Below, piece after piece: positions 1 to 8,399 of a DNA stretch of 64,000 nt. The translations under genes and the position numbers were made by a program. The stretch comes from Comamonas aquatica NBRC 14918 (GTDB lineage Bacteria > Pseudomonadota > Gammaproteobacteria > Burkholderiales > Burkholderiaceae_C): the NCBI RefSeq assembly GCF_000739875.1, contig NZ_BBJR01000022.1, positions 62,001-126,000 of the forward strand. Direction: 5' to 3'. Below the pieces are notes generated by a model. The model had not been told where the DNA came from. It saw only the letters and a program-made list of their open reading frames with translations, and did not search any database. Position 1 is the stretch's first letter, and each line of letters begins with the position of its first letter.

Positions 1-1151
1 TGCTGCGCGAAATTGCCGACCGCCTGGGCGGTTGCACGCGCCCCGAAGACGTGGTCGGGCGCCTGTCCAGCGACGAATTCGCGGTCCTGATGCCGCACTG
101 CGCCCCCGACCAAATGCGCTTTCTGGCGCAGCGCATGCTGGATGCGATTGCCGAGCCCTTCAGCATCAACGGCGTGATGACCACGCCCAACGCCTGCGTC
201 GGCGTGTGTACCTACCCCGAGGACGGCACCGACATCGAAACCCTGCTGCGCCACGCCGATCAGGCCATGTATGCCGCCAAGGGCCAGGGCAGCCAGCGCT
301 GGGAGCGCTACCGCCCCGAGATGGGCAAGATCAGCCAGGAGCGCGCCGACATGGAGCGCGAGCTGCGCACCACCCTGGCCGCCGGCGGCCTGCAGCTGCA
401 CTACCAGCCCCAGATCTGCAGCAGTGGGGCGCAACGGCTGTACGGCGTAGAAGCGCTGGCCCGCTGGCAGCACCCTGAATGGGGCTGGGTGCCGCCGCCG
501 CGTTTCATCGCCGTGGCCGAGGATTCGGGCCTGATCCACACCCTGACCAGTTGGCTGATTGACGCGGCCTGCACCCAACTGGCCACCTGGCGCGCCCAGG
601 GCGTGCCCATGCCGCACGTGTCGATCAACCTGTCCACCAACAACTTCCACCTGCCCGACTTCGCCATGCAAGTGCAGCAGACCCTGCTGCGCCATGGCCT
701 GAACGGCCAGGACCTGATGCTGGAGATCACCGAAAGCGTGATGCTGGACAGCAGCCCCGCCACGCTCAACAACCTGCAGACGCTGCACGCCATGGGCATG
801 CGCCTGTCCATGGACGACTTCGGCACAGGCTACTCGAGCCTGAGCTATCTGCACCGCCTGCCGATTTCCGAGCTCAAGCTCGACAAGAGCTTTGTGCAGG
901 ATGTGACCGTCAGCAGTGCCGCCAGCGCCCTGACACGCTCAGTGCTCAACATCGCCACCAGCCTGGGCATGACCGTGGTCGCCGAGGGCGTGGAAACGCA
1001 GGAGCAGGCCGACTGGCTGGCGCGCCACGGCTGCCCCGTGCTGCAGGGCTACCGCTTCGCCAAGCCGATGCCGGCCACCGACATCGGCCCCTGGGTGCAG
1101 CAGCATGCCGAGCGACACGCTGCTGCACCGCTGTCCCACCCCAACGACTGA
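1..1151 (+). CDS. GGDEF/EAL-domain cyclic-di-GMP protein (5' partial)
   Basis: The reading frame is open from base 3, so the gene begins outside the window; about 382 C-terminal residues are visible. The first part is the end of a GGDEF domain whose signature reads SSDEF (GRLSSDEF), so diguanylate cyclase activity is doubtful. The rest is a full EAL phosphodiesterase domain, with VEALARW near bases 446-466 and DDFGTGYSSL near 814-840. In this family EAL domains of this type hydrolyse cyclic-di-GMP. The net activity is therefore inferred to be phosphodiesterase, with the GGDEF part possibly a GTP-binding regulatory module. Any sensory domain would lie upstream of the window. It ends shortly before a strong bidirectional terminator. 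Confidence 0.9.
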   Translation, partial: LREIADRLGGCTRPEDVVGRLSSDEFAVLMPHCAPDQMRFLAQRMLDAIAEPFSINGVMTTPNACVGVCTYPEDGTDIETLLRHADQAMYAAKGQGSQRWERYRPEMGKISQERADMERELRTTLAAGGLQLHYQPQICSSGAQRLYGVEALARWQHPEWGWVPPPRFIAVAEDSGLIHTLTSWLIDAACTQLATWRAQGVPMPHVSINLSTNNFHLPDFAMQVQQTLLRHGLNGQDLMLEITESVMLDSSPATLNNLQTLHAMGMRLSMDDFGTGYSSLSYLHRLPISELKLDKSFVQDVTVSSAASALTRSVLNIATSLGMTVVAEGVETQEQADWLARHGCPVLQGYRFAKPMPATDIGPWVQQHAERHAAAPLSHPND

Positions 1152-1177
1152 GGCCTGCGGATCGTGCGGCGGGCATG

Positions 1178-1208
1178 AAAAAAGCTTCCCGTGGGGAAGC
1201 TTTTTTTT
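1178..1208 (+). terminator. Intrinsic terminator, bidirectional
   Basis: A 13-bp A-tract/GC stem (AAAAAAGCTTCCC, loop GTG, GGGAAGCTTTTTT) ends in a run of eight T on the plus strand and a matching A run at the other side. It lies between the converging EAL gene and the CBS-domain gene and can serve both. Confidence 0.9.
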
Positions 1209-1248
1209 CGGGGATGCCGCACCGCGCCCAGCGCGGACACGCCAGGGC

Positions 1249-1716
1249 TCAGCGGCCCTGGTCCTGCGAATCGCTGGGCTCTTGCTGCGGCCAGTCGCGG
1301 ATGTAGGCCTTGAGCAGCTTGTTCTCGAAGTTCTGGCTGTCCACCACGGCCTTGGCCACGTCGTACAGGCTGACCACGCCCATCAACATGCGCTTGTCCA
1401 TCACCGGCATGTAGCGCGCGTGGCGGTCCAAGATCATGCGGCGCACTTCGTCCAATTCGGTCTCCATGGTGCAGGTCAGCGGGGCATCGTCCATGGCCGA
1501 ACGCACGCGCGTCGTGCCCAGGCTGCCGCCGTTCTTGACCGTGGCCTGGATCACCTCGCGGAAGGTCAGCATGCCGACCACGTCGCCGTGCTCCATGACC
1601 ACCAGCGAGCCAATGTCTTTTTCCGCCATCACCGCCACCGCATCGGCCAGGGCATCGTCGGCCTGTGCCACATACAGGGTGCTGCCTTTGAGGCGCAGGA
1701 TGTCGCTCACTTTCAT
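1249..1716 (-). CDS. Tandem CBS-domain protein
   Basis: 155 residues made of two CBS domains (about residues 1-60 and 75-135), a fold that binds adenosyl ligands such as AMP, ATP or SAM. The start is placed at MKVSDILRLKG because a GGAGAG Shine-Dalgarno lies about 8 bases upstream; the frame stays open further upstream but without such support. Stand-alone CBS pairs of this length are common in Betaproteobacteria and their targets are mostly unknown. No fused transporter or enzyme is present. It is monocistronic, convergent with the EAL gene and divergent from metY. Confidence 0.9.
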   Translation of the reverse strand: MKVSDILRLKGSTLYVAQADDALADAVAVMAEKDIGSLVVMEHGDVVGMLTFREVIQATVKNGGSLGTTRVRSAMDDAPLTCTMETELDEVRRMILDRHARYMPVMDKRMLMGVVSLYDVAKAVVDSQNFENKLLKAYIRDWPQQEPSDSQDQGR

Positions 1717-1832
1717 GTCTTGTCTCTCCAGGAATGGCTGCCGCAGCCTGCGGCGGCGCCTGTGGCGCAATATAGCCCACATCCAGGGCAGCGCGGGCCG
1801 GATCTGCCACACGGCGGACATCCACGCTACAC

Positions 1833-1926
1833 AAAAAATAGCTACCCACGCTTACCCACGCTCTGGAATGACCCCCCAAGCACAGCAAACACCGCCAACT
1901 GGCGCGCCAGCAGCTATGGTTTTTCA
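1833..1926. repeat. Terminal-inverted-repeat element R1, long class
   Basis: The left end reads AAAAAATAGCTACCCACGC. The reverse complement of the right end reads TTGAAAAACCATAGCTGCTG. About 94 bp lie between the outer A/T runs. It occupies the divergent spacer between the CBS-domain gene and metY. It is one of 13 related copies in the window. Confidence 0.65.
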
Positions 1927-2060
1927 ACCACGCCGCGCCCCTGCGTGCGGGGTGGGGTCTCAGGGTTTTCCGCAGGTCGCCCGGTCGCCCAATTGGCTGC
2001 TCCGTGCGCGCATCTGTGCCAGCATGTTCGGCATTTTCCTGATTGATCTGGAGACGCTTC

Positions 2061-3359
2061 ATGCCCGGTTACGCCGATCCCGGCTTCGACACCCTCAGCC
2101 TGCACGCGGGCGCCCAGCCCGACCCCGCCACCGGCGCGCGCGCCGTGCCCATCCATCTGACGACGTCCTTCGTCTTCGAATCCAGCGACCACGCGGCCAG
2201 CCTGTTCAACCTGGAACGCCCCGGCCATGTCTACAGCCGCATCTCCAACCCCACCAATGCGGTGCTGGAGCAGCGCGTCTCGGCGCTCGAAGGCGGTGTG
2301 GGCGCAATTGCCGTGGCCAGCGGCCAGGCGGCGCTGCACCTGTCGATCGCCACGCTGATGGGCGCGGGCAGCCACATCGTGGCCAGCACGGCGCTGTATG
2401 GCGGTTCGCAGAACCTGCTGCACTACACGCTGGCGCGCTTCGGTATCGAGACCACGTTTGTGAAGCCCGGTGACATCGACGGCTGGAAAGCCGCCGTGCG
2501 CCCCAACACCAAGCTGTTCTTCGGCGAAACCGTGGGCAACCCCGGCCTCGATGTGCTGGACATTCCCACCGTCAGCGCGATTGCCCACGAAGCCGGCGTG
2601 CCGCTGCTGGTCGACTCCACCCTGACCTCGCCCTGGCTGATCAAGCCCTTCGAGCATGGCGCGGACATCGTCTACCACTCGGCCACCAAGTTCCTGTCGG
2701 GCCACGGCACGGTGATCGGCGGCATCGTCGTTGACGGCGGCCGCTTTGACTGGGAAAAATCGGGGCGCTTCCCTGAGCTGACCCAGCCCTACGACGGCTT
2801 CCACAACATGGTGTTCAGCGAGGAAAGCACCGTCGGCGCCTTCCTGCTGCGCGCGCGCCGCGAAGGCCTGCGTGACTTCGGCGCCTGCATGAGTCCGCAC
2901 AGCGCCTGGCTGATCCTGCAGGGCATCGAGACGCTGCCGCTGCGCATGGAAAAGCACATGAAGAACACCGAGAAGGTGGTGCAGTTCCTGGCCAGCCACC
3001 CGCTGGTCAGCCGCGTGGGTCACCCCATGCTGGAGAGCCACCCGTCCCACGCGCTGGCCCAGCAGCTGCTGCCACGCGGCGCGGGCTCGGTGTTTAGCTT
3101 TGACATTGCCGGCAACCGCAACCAGGGCAAGACGTTCATCGAAACGCTGAAGGTCTTCAGCCACCTGGCCAATGTGGGCGACTGCCGCTCGCTGGTGATC
3201 CACCCCGCCAGCACCACGCACTTCCGCATGAGCGACGAGGCACTGGCCCAGGCTGGCATTGGCCAGGGCACGATCCGCCTGTCGATCGGCCTGGAAGACG
3301 CCGACGACCTGATCGACGACCTCAAGCGCGCGCTGAAGGCCGCGGAGAAGGCGGCCTGA
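2061..3359 (+). CDS. metY: O-acetylhomoserine sulfhydrylase (MetY type)
   Basis: 432 residues of the Cys/Met-metabolism PLP enzyme family, which replaces the acetyl group of O-acetylhomoserine with sulfide to give homocysteine. The PLP lysine is K210 in SATKFLSGHG, and the family motif YSRISNPTN is near the N-terminus. The length fits MetY (about 430) better than the shorter O-succinylhomoserine enzyme MetZ, but the substrate cannot be proven from sequence. The start at MPGYADPGFDTLSLHAG is supported by GGAG about 7 bases upstream; a longer in-frame start (MIWRRF) has no such site. It overlaps the next gene by one base (TGATG), so the two are probably translated together. Confidence 0.9.
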   Translation: MPGYADPGFDTLSLHAGAQPDPATGARAVPIHLTTSFVFESSDHAASLFNLERPGHVYSRISNPTNAVLEQRVSALEGGVGAIAVASGQAALHLSIATLMGAGSHIVASTALYGGSQNLLHYTLARFGIETTFVKPGDIDGWKAAVRPNTKLFFGETVGNPGLDVLDIPTVSAIAHEAGVPLLVDSTLTSPWLIKPFEHGADIVYHSATKFLSGHGTVIGGIVVDGGRFDWEKSGRFPELTQPYDGFHNMVFSEESTVGAFLLRARREGLRDFGACMSPHSAWLILQGIETLPLRMEKHMKNTEKVVQFLASHPLVSRVGHPMLESHPSHALAQQLLPRGAGSVFSFDIAGNRNQGKTFIETLKVFSHLANVGDCRSLVIHPASTTHFRMSDEALAQAGIGQGTIRLSIGLEDADDLIDDLKRALKAAEKAA

Positions 3360-3787
3360 TGGCGCTGCAGATCCGCGCGTTCGCGCCCGCCGATACCGAG
3401 GCCACGGTCCAGCTGTGGCAGGCCTGCGGCCTGACGCGGCCCTGGAACGATCCGTACCAGGACATCGACCGCAAGCTGCAGGTGCAACCCGAGATGTTCC
3501 TGGTGGGCACGGACGCGGACAGCGCGGTCATGGCCTCGATCATGATCGGCTACGAAGGGCACCGCGGCTGGATCAACTACCTGGCCGTGCACCCGTCGCT
3601 GCAGCGCCAGGGCCATGCGCGCCGCCTGGTGCAGCTGGCCGAGCAGATGCTGACCGCGCGCGGCTGCCCCAAGCTCAACCTGCAGGTGCGCGCCGGCAAC
3701 GACGCCGTCCTCGCCTTCTACGCCAGCCTGGGCTATGTGCACGACCACAGCGTGTGCCTGGGCAAGCGGCTGATTGCCGACACCTGA
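3359..3787 (+). CDS. GNAT-family N-acetyltransferase (YpeA-like)
   Basis: 142 residues covering one complete GNAT domain. Visible are the acetyl-CoA pyrophosphate loop region (HPSLQRQGHARRLV) and the C-terminal NDAVLAFYASLGY segment typical of this fold. The N-terminal half (LWQACGLTRPWNDPYQDI) matches the pattern of the YpeA subfamily, whose substrate is not established. The start codon overlaps the metY stop codon, which suggests translational coupling, although no functional link between the two is evident. Confidence 0.85.
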   Translation: MALQIRAFAPADTEATVQLWQACGLTRPWNDPYQDIDRKLQVQPEMFLVGTDADSAVMASIMIGYEGHRGWINYLAVHPSLQRQGHARRLVQLAEQMLTARGCPKLNLQVRAGNDAVLAFYASLGYVHDHSVCLGKRLIADT

Positions 3788-3802
3788 GCCCCAAAATTCT
3801 CA

Positions 3803-3853
3803 TAAAAACAGCCTCTGGCGCTTATCCACATTGCGGAGACAGCTATGTTTTTC
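3803..3853. repeat. Terminal-inverted-repeat element R2, short class, overlapping a start codon
   Basis: The left end is ATAAAAACAGCCTCTGGCGC; the reverse complement of the right end is GTGAAAAACATAGCTGTCTC. The right end contains the ATG of the downstream hydrolase (AGCTATGTTTTTC). A TTATCCACA sequence is also inside. About 51 bp. Confidence 0.6.
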
Positions 3854-4654
3854 ACAGTCAACAACGCCCCCCTCTACGCCTACACCGGCGGCAAGGCCTT
3901 CGATGCCACCAAGCCCACGGCCATCCTGATCCACGGGGTGCTGTGCGACCACAGCGTCTGGGCGCTGCAAAGCCGCTACCTGGCCAACCACGGCTGGAAC
4001 GTGCTGGCCCTCGACCTGCCCGGCCACTGCAGGAGCGGCGGCACGCCCCCGCTGTCGGTCGAAGCCGCCGCGGACAGCATCGCGCAGCTGATGGATGCCG
4101 CGGAGCTGCAGCACGCCGCCCTGGTCGGCCACAGCTGGGGCAGCCTGATCGCCATGGAAACCGCGGCGCGCCTGCAACAACGCATCAGCCACCTGGTGCT
4201 GGTGGGCACGGCCTTTCCGATGAAGGTCTCGCCCGCGCTGCTGGCGTCGGCCCTGAACACGCCCGAGCAGGCCATCCAGATGGTCAACACCTTCTCGCGC
4301 GCCACGCTGGCACCGCCGAATGGCGCGGGCAGTTGGGTGTTTGGCGCCGGCATGGCCCTGGGCCGCCGCGTGCTGGCCAGCAATGCCGACACCAACCTGC
4401 TGCATGCCGGCTTCACCGCCTGCGACAACTATGCCGGCGGCGAAGCGGCCATGGCGGCCATCACCTGCCCGGTGCTGTTCGTGCTGGGCAAACAGGACCA
4501 GATGACGCCGCCCAAGGCCGCCAAGGGTCTGATCCAGGCCGCCCAGGCGGCCGGCAAGGCGGTCACGGTGCAGATGATCCCGCACGGCCACAACCAGATG
4601 ACGGAGTCACCGGACGCGACGCTGTTTGCGGTGCGCGATTTTCTGGCGTCCTGA
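3845..4654 (+). CDS. Alpha/beta-fold hydrolase
   Basis: 269 residues with the fold's landmarks: IHGVLCDHSVW oxyanion region, nucleophile serine in VGHSWGS, a late aspartate (LGKQDQM) and the catalytic histidine in PHGHNQ. The substrate is unknown; it could be an esterase or peroxidase-type hydrolase. The start ATG lies inside the right arm of repeat R2, so codons MFFT are repeat-like sequence, and GGAGA about 8 bases upstream also comes from the element. The start is kept because the fold begins immediately after it. It is followed by a 390-base stretch without a gene. Confidence 0.88.
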   Translation: MFFTVNNAPLYAYTGGKAFDATKPTAILIHGVLCDHSVWALQSRYLANHGWNVLALDLPGHCRSGGTPPLSVEAAADSIAQLMDAAELQHAALVGHSWGSLIAMETAARLQQRISHLVLVGTAFPMKVSPALLASALNTPEQAIQMVNTFSRATLAPPNGAGSWVFGAGMALGRRVLASNADTNLLHAGFTACDNYAGGEAAMAAITCPVLFVLGKQDQMTPPKAAKGLIQAAQAAGKAVTVQMIPHGHNQMTESPDATLFAVRDFLAS

Positions 4655-5044
4655 ATCTTCACGCCCTGGGCTGCGCGCCATGCCTTGCGGCCGGCCAGGC
4701 CGACCGGTGGCGCGGTCTGGGGTGGCCAAGTGCCTGATGGCGCCCCCGTGTGCCACGGGCAGGTCGGCGCTGGCAGGATCCGGTTGTTTGCGGTGCCGGC
4801 GTCCTGGGCGCCTGCCCAGGATCTCTGCGCCGCCGCGTTGCACAAACGCGGGAGGTGTTTGAAGCGCTGGCGCGCCGCGGGCACTGGTGCTATCCGCACA
4901 AGACCGCGTGCAGAACTTACCCGATGGCGCTCCCCCTTCGGGACAGTGGCTTGGCAGACACCCGGTCCGGGGCAGTGTGCGGCCTTGCTTTGCCGGCTGC
5001 GCGATTTCTCTGCCACGGCGTGAGGCGATCGTGGATACGCTCTT
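4655..5044. other. Non-coding stretch upstream of the PoNi-like gene
   Basis: I see no convincing gene, repeat copy or terminator in these 390 bases. Several frames stay open but give arginine- or alanine-rich translations without recognisable domains. A decayed effector gene cannot be excluded, but nothing in it resembles a nuclease motif by eye. Confidence 0.4.
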
Positions 5045-5947
5045 ATGCTTGCGGCCATGCGCAATGCCTTTCTGCCCTCTGGCCAGCTGGCCGCGGCCTG
5101 CGCCGCCTGGGCCCAGATTCCACCCACTGCAACCCCGCCTCGGCGCCCTCTGAATCTGGCCGACACAAAAGCCGGCTGGACACAGGCTTTGTCGGCCCTC
5201 ACGCGCTTTGCCGGCAGTGCGGGTTACCAGACACCGCAGGCCTTTGCAGCCCAGGCCGCACTGGAAAATTATGGGCAGTGGCAGCAGGCCGGCAAGCAGG
5301 CGCACGGGCTGCTGGTCCACGGCATCGATCTGGGCCTGAGCGGCGATGTGCTGCGCCCGGTCTATCAGGAGATCGTCGTCCTGTGGCGCGATGCGGCCGG
5401 CGTGGCCGAGCATGCCCGCACCAGCCTGCGGCAGGCCACCGGCCAGGACCATGGCGTGGCCGCGCCCATCAGCAGCCGCAGCGCCGACTACCCCATCGGC
5501 GTGCCCCTGCTGTCGCTGGCCACGCTGCTCGACGCGCAGGAAGCAGTGCCCGCCCTCGTGGAGCAGGTGCTGGCTTCCGATACCGACCAGCTGCTCGACT
5601 ACCTGAGCGCCGGAGCCCTGGAGCTAGAGGAGGTCAGCGAAACCCTGTACCACCCGCGCCCCTATGGCGCGCTGCGGCCGTTTTTTGAGCAGGTGACCGA
5701 AGCCCTGCCCGAGCCGCTGCTGCCCTATCTGCACACCCAGTACCTAGAGTTCTTCCAGCGCTCGCCCCAGCAGCCGCAACAAGGGCGCCCGTGGCTGGGC
5801 ACGGGCCACTGGGCGCTGGAGGTCGCAGCCCTGGCCGTGCTCTACGGCTGGGAGGACCGCGCCCTGCGCGCCAGCCCCCACTACCCGGCCGATCTGGTCG
5901 ACTACGCGCGCGGGCGCCTGGATCAGGCGCAGTCAGGCGATTCTTGA
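5045..5947 (+). CDS. PoNi-like immunity protein (DUF1911), orphan
   Basis: 300 residues. The C-terminal half (about 165-290) has the DUF1911 pattern: YPIGVPLLSLATLLD, then ELEEVSETLYHPRPYG, then GHWALEVAALAVLYGWED and YYPADLVDYAR-type ending (here HYPADLVDYAR). The N-terminal half fits the helical DUF1910-like part. Members of this family are cognate immunity proteins of PoNe DNase toxins delivered by type VI or related secretion systems. No PoNe nuclease, VgrG or Hcp is in the window, so it looks like an orphan immunity gene. The start is uncertain: ATG at 5045 or 5057, both without a good ribosome site. It overlaps the next, convergent gene by 15 bases. Confidence 0.75.
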   Translation: MLAAMRNAFLPSGQLAAACAAWAQIPPTATPPRRPLNLADTKAGWTQALSALTRFAGSAGYQTPQAFAAQAALENYGQWQQAGKQAHGLLVHGIDLGLSGDVLRPVYQEIVVLWRDAAGVAEHARTSLRQATGQDHGVAAPISSRSADYPIGVPLLSLATLLDAQEAVPALVEQVLASDTDQLLDYLSAGALELEEVSETLYHPRPYGALRPFFEQVTEALPEPLLPYLHTQYLEFFQRSPQQPQQGRPWLGTGHWALEVAALAVLYGWEDRALRASPHYPADLVDYARGRLDQAQSGDS

Positions 5948-6730
5948 CAGAAAACCGGCGATGCGATTGCTGATGCGATCGGGCAACTCGCGGTGCGGCA
6001 CATGGCCACCGCCGGCGATGATTTCCATTTCGCCAGGGCCTTGTGTCCAGGCACAGAGGTTCTCGGGATGCACCAGGGAGCCGAATTCATCGCACTCGCC
6101 ATGGATCGCCAGCACCGGGCAGCGCACCTGCTGGCAGGCCGTGTCCAGGCGGTAGTCGGCGAAGGCCGCGCTCAGCCAGGTCTCCACCCAGGCCGCCAGC
6201 ACCCAGGCGGCCTTGTCCCCGTGGTGGCGCGCCAGGCGCTCCAGCTGGCCGGGCTGGGCAAAGTGGTCGCGGGCGGCACGGATGCCCGCCAGGGTCCGGT
6301 CCTCGACAAAGCTTTGCGCCGATTCGGTGATCAAGGCCCGGCACTGCGCGGCATACGCCGCCGCCACCTGCACGGCCATGCCACCGCCCACGCTGTGGCC
6401 CAGGATGACGAAGTCGTCCAGCCCCAGCGCCTGGTGCACCGGCGTGAAACTGGCGGCCACCTCGGCTTGCACAAAACCGGGGGCCAGCCGCCCCGGGTGC
6501 GCATCGGACTGGCCAAAGCCCAGCCGGTCATAGGCGATCACGGCGCGCCCGATGGCGGCCGCCAACTGCGCTGGGAACGCGCGCCACAGGGCGACGCAAC
6601 CCAGCGAGTCATGCAACAGCACGACCGGGGCCTTGCCCGCCATCACGGGGGGTTGCCAGCGCTGGACATGCAGCTGGCCCTCGGGCGTCGGCACACGGAA
6701 GATCTGGGGCGTGATCACGGCAGACAGCAT
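5933..6730 (-). CDS. Alpha/beta-fold hydrolase
   Basis: 265 residues. VLLHDSLGC marks the oxyanion region, GHSVGGG holds the nucleophile serine, GECDEFG supplies the acid, and GGGHVPHRE the histidine. Unlike the hydrolase at 3845, it has HDS instead of the usual HG at the oxyanion position. The substrate is unknown. It converges on the PoNi-like gene and shares 15 bases with it at the 3' ends. No strong Shine-Dalgarno is seen at the chosen ATG. Confidence 0.85.
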   Translation of the reverse strand: MLSAVITPQIFRVPTPEGQLHVQRWQPPVMAGKAPVVLLHDSLGCVALWRAFPAQLAAAIGRAVIAYDRLGFGQSDAHPGRLAPGFVQAEVAASFTPVHQALGLDDFVILGHSVGGGMAVQVAAAYAAQCRALITESAQSFVEDRTLAGIRAARDHFAQPGQLERLARHHGDKAAWVLAAWVETWLSAAFADYRLDTACQQVRCPVLAIHGECDEFGSLVHPENLCAWTQGPGEMEIIAGGGHVPHRELPDRISNRIAGFLSRIA

Positions 6731-7067
6731 GGTGGAGCGGAATACAGTCAGGAAGGTGCCACCGGCCCTGCACCGGTGGCCCGGTGGATGCTAGGCCATC
6801 CCCCCGCCCCCGGGCTGTCCGGCCAGTGACGCCGGCCGCCCTGCGCCTACAGGCCGCAGCCTGCGTGTGAAATCGGCCTCAAGTTGCCGCGCCGCCGGCC
6901 GAAAACACAGGCAGACGGCTTCGCACCAAGTCTAGGTGGTCGCCGACAGCCCCGGTTGCGCATGCACCGGGGCTTCGTTTTGTCTGCGGGCGGGCGGTGA
7001 AAAAACTCCTGAAAACGCAGCAATCAGCGTATACCCCATCTGCGCTGCACCCCGATTTCATCACTAT
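6731..7067. other. Intergenic region with two GC-rich hairpins
   Basis: 337 bases with no convincing gene. It contains a perfect 8-bp stem GCCACCGG/CCGGTGGC (6758-6780, loop of 7) and a second hairpin at 6948-6974. The second half is less GC-rich (from about 6995) and may carry the promoter of the 6730 gene or a small RNA, but no transcript can be shown. Confidence 0.4.
6948..6982 (+). terminator. Hairpin with T-rich tail, possible terminator
   Basis: A perfect 9-bp stem AGCCCCGGT/ACCGGGGCT with a 9-base loop is followed by TCGTTTTGT on the plus strand. No plus-strand gene precedes it, so its target is unclear; it could end an unannotated short transcript. Confidence 0.4.
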
Positions 7068-8378
7068 TCAGTGCACCGCGGCAGGGCTGGTGGCGCCAGC
7101 CTGGGCCACGGGGTCCTTCCAGGGGACGTGGCTGCTGGGCAGCGCATCGCGCAGCAGGCGGTGCTCCCAGCCGGCGGAGCGCCACAGCGCATCCGTGCCC
7201 TCGGTGTGGCGGATCAGCATGTGCTGCAGCAAGGGGGCCAGCAAGGTCTGGTCGGGGTCGGCCAGCAGCACGTAGCGCGGCTCGCCCTCTTCCAGGTAGG
7301 CGGTGCCGGATTCCGGCATGGCCCCCACCCAGCGGATGCTGGTCAGGGCGGACAGCGCCGGCTCCAGCTGCAGGCGGTCGACCCGCAGCCGCTTGGCCAG
7401 GGCCATGGCGGGCAGACCGCGCTGGTCCTGGCTGCGCAGCGGCTCCAGCACGGCGATGGCCTCCAGCGCCAGCTCCAGCTCCCAGCCGGGCTCGTGCAGG
7501 CTGCGGCTGCTGCCAGCCAACAGGCTGGGCAGGTAGGCGGCCACCACCGCCCCCAGCAGAAAGATCACCCAGCAGGTGTAGATCCAGATCAGCAGGATGG
7601 GCAGGGTGGCGAAGGTGCCGTAGATCACCGAGTAGGTGGGCACGGTCGACAGGTACAGGCCCAGGACTTTCTTGGCCAGGGCCATGCCCGCGGCCACGAA
7701 CAGCCCGCCGGCCCAGGCGTGGCGCCACTGCACCGGCGTATTCGGCACAAAGTGGTAGAGCGCCGCCATGGCGGCCGACAGCAGCATGAACTCCAGCGAA
7801 TTGAAGCCCAGTTGCACGCTTTCCGGCAGCACCGCCACCAGCCCGCGCGAGGCCGACAGCACGTACGAGGTGGTGGCAATGCTCAGGCCCATCAGCAGCG
7901 GGCCGAAGGTGATCACGCCCCAGTAGATCAGCAGGCGCTGGCCCAGCGGCCGCATGCGCTGCACGCGCCAGATGTGGTTCAGCGTCTTGTCCATGGTCAG
8001 GATCAGGCTGACCACCGTGAGCAGCAAGAAGGCCAGGCCCACAACGCCCAGTTGGCTGGCCTTGCTGGAGAACTGCACCAGGTAGTTCATCACCTGGACG
8101 GCGATCTCGCCGGGAATCAGGCTGTCCACCAGCCAGCGCTGCAAGGTCTCCTGCAGGCGCCCGAAGCTGGGAAAGGCCGTGAACACCGACAGCAGCACCG
8201 TGAAGAAGGGCACCAGGGCCAGCAAGGTGGTGAAGGTGAGGCTGCTGGCCGTCAGACCCAGCTGGTCCTGGCTGAAGCGCGTTTGGAGGGTGCGCAGGGT
8301 GTTGCGCCACGGGAAAGACTGCAGGGTTTTGAACAATTGGCGCGTGCGCTGACGTGCTCGGTGTAAGGTGGTGACCAT
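7068..8378 (-). CDS. YihY/BrkB-family inner-membrane protein
   Basis: 436 residues. The N-terminal 280 residues match the YihY family: about six membrane helices, with LGLTASSLTFTTLLALVPFF near residue 40 and the conserved YGTFATLPILLIWIYTCW segment near 250. A soluble C-terminal extension of about 150 residues follows, seen in many betaproteobacterial members. The family was once called ribonuclease BN, but that activity belongs to another protein; its true role is unknown. The frame is open far upstream into DUF2069, so the start MVTTLHRAR at 8378 was chosen from the family's N-terminal length. It lies only 21 bp from the divergent DUF2069 gene. Confidence 0.88.
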   Translation of the reverse strand: MVTTLHRARQRTRQLFKTLQSFPWRNTLRTLQTRFSQDQLGLTASSLTFTTLLALVPFFTVLLSVFTAFPSFGRLQETLQRWLVDSLIPGEIAVQVMNYLVQFSSKASQLGVVGLAFLLLTVVSLILTMDKTLNHIWRVQRMRPLGQRLLIYWGVITFGPLLMGLSIATTSYVLSASRGLVAVLPESVQLGFNSLEFMLLSAAMAALYHFVPNTPVQWRHAWAGGLFVAAGMALAKKVLGLYLSTVPTYSVIYGTFATLPILLIWIYTCWVIFLLGAVVAAYLPSLLAGSSRSLHEPGWELELALEAIAVLEPLRSQDQRGLPAMALAKRLRVDRLQLEPALSALTSIRWVGAMPESGTAYLEEGEPRYVLLADPDQTLLAPLLQHMLIRHTEGTDALWRSAGWEHRLLRDALPSSHVPWKDPVAQAGATSPAAVH

Positions 8379-8399
8379 GCCCCGTATGATGCCACCCCG

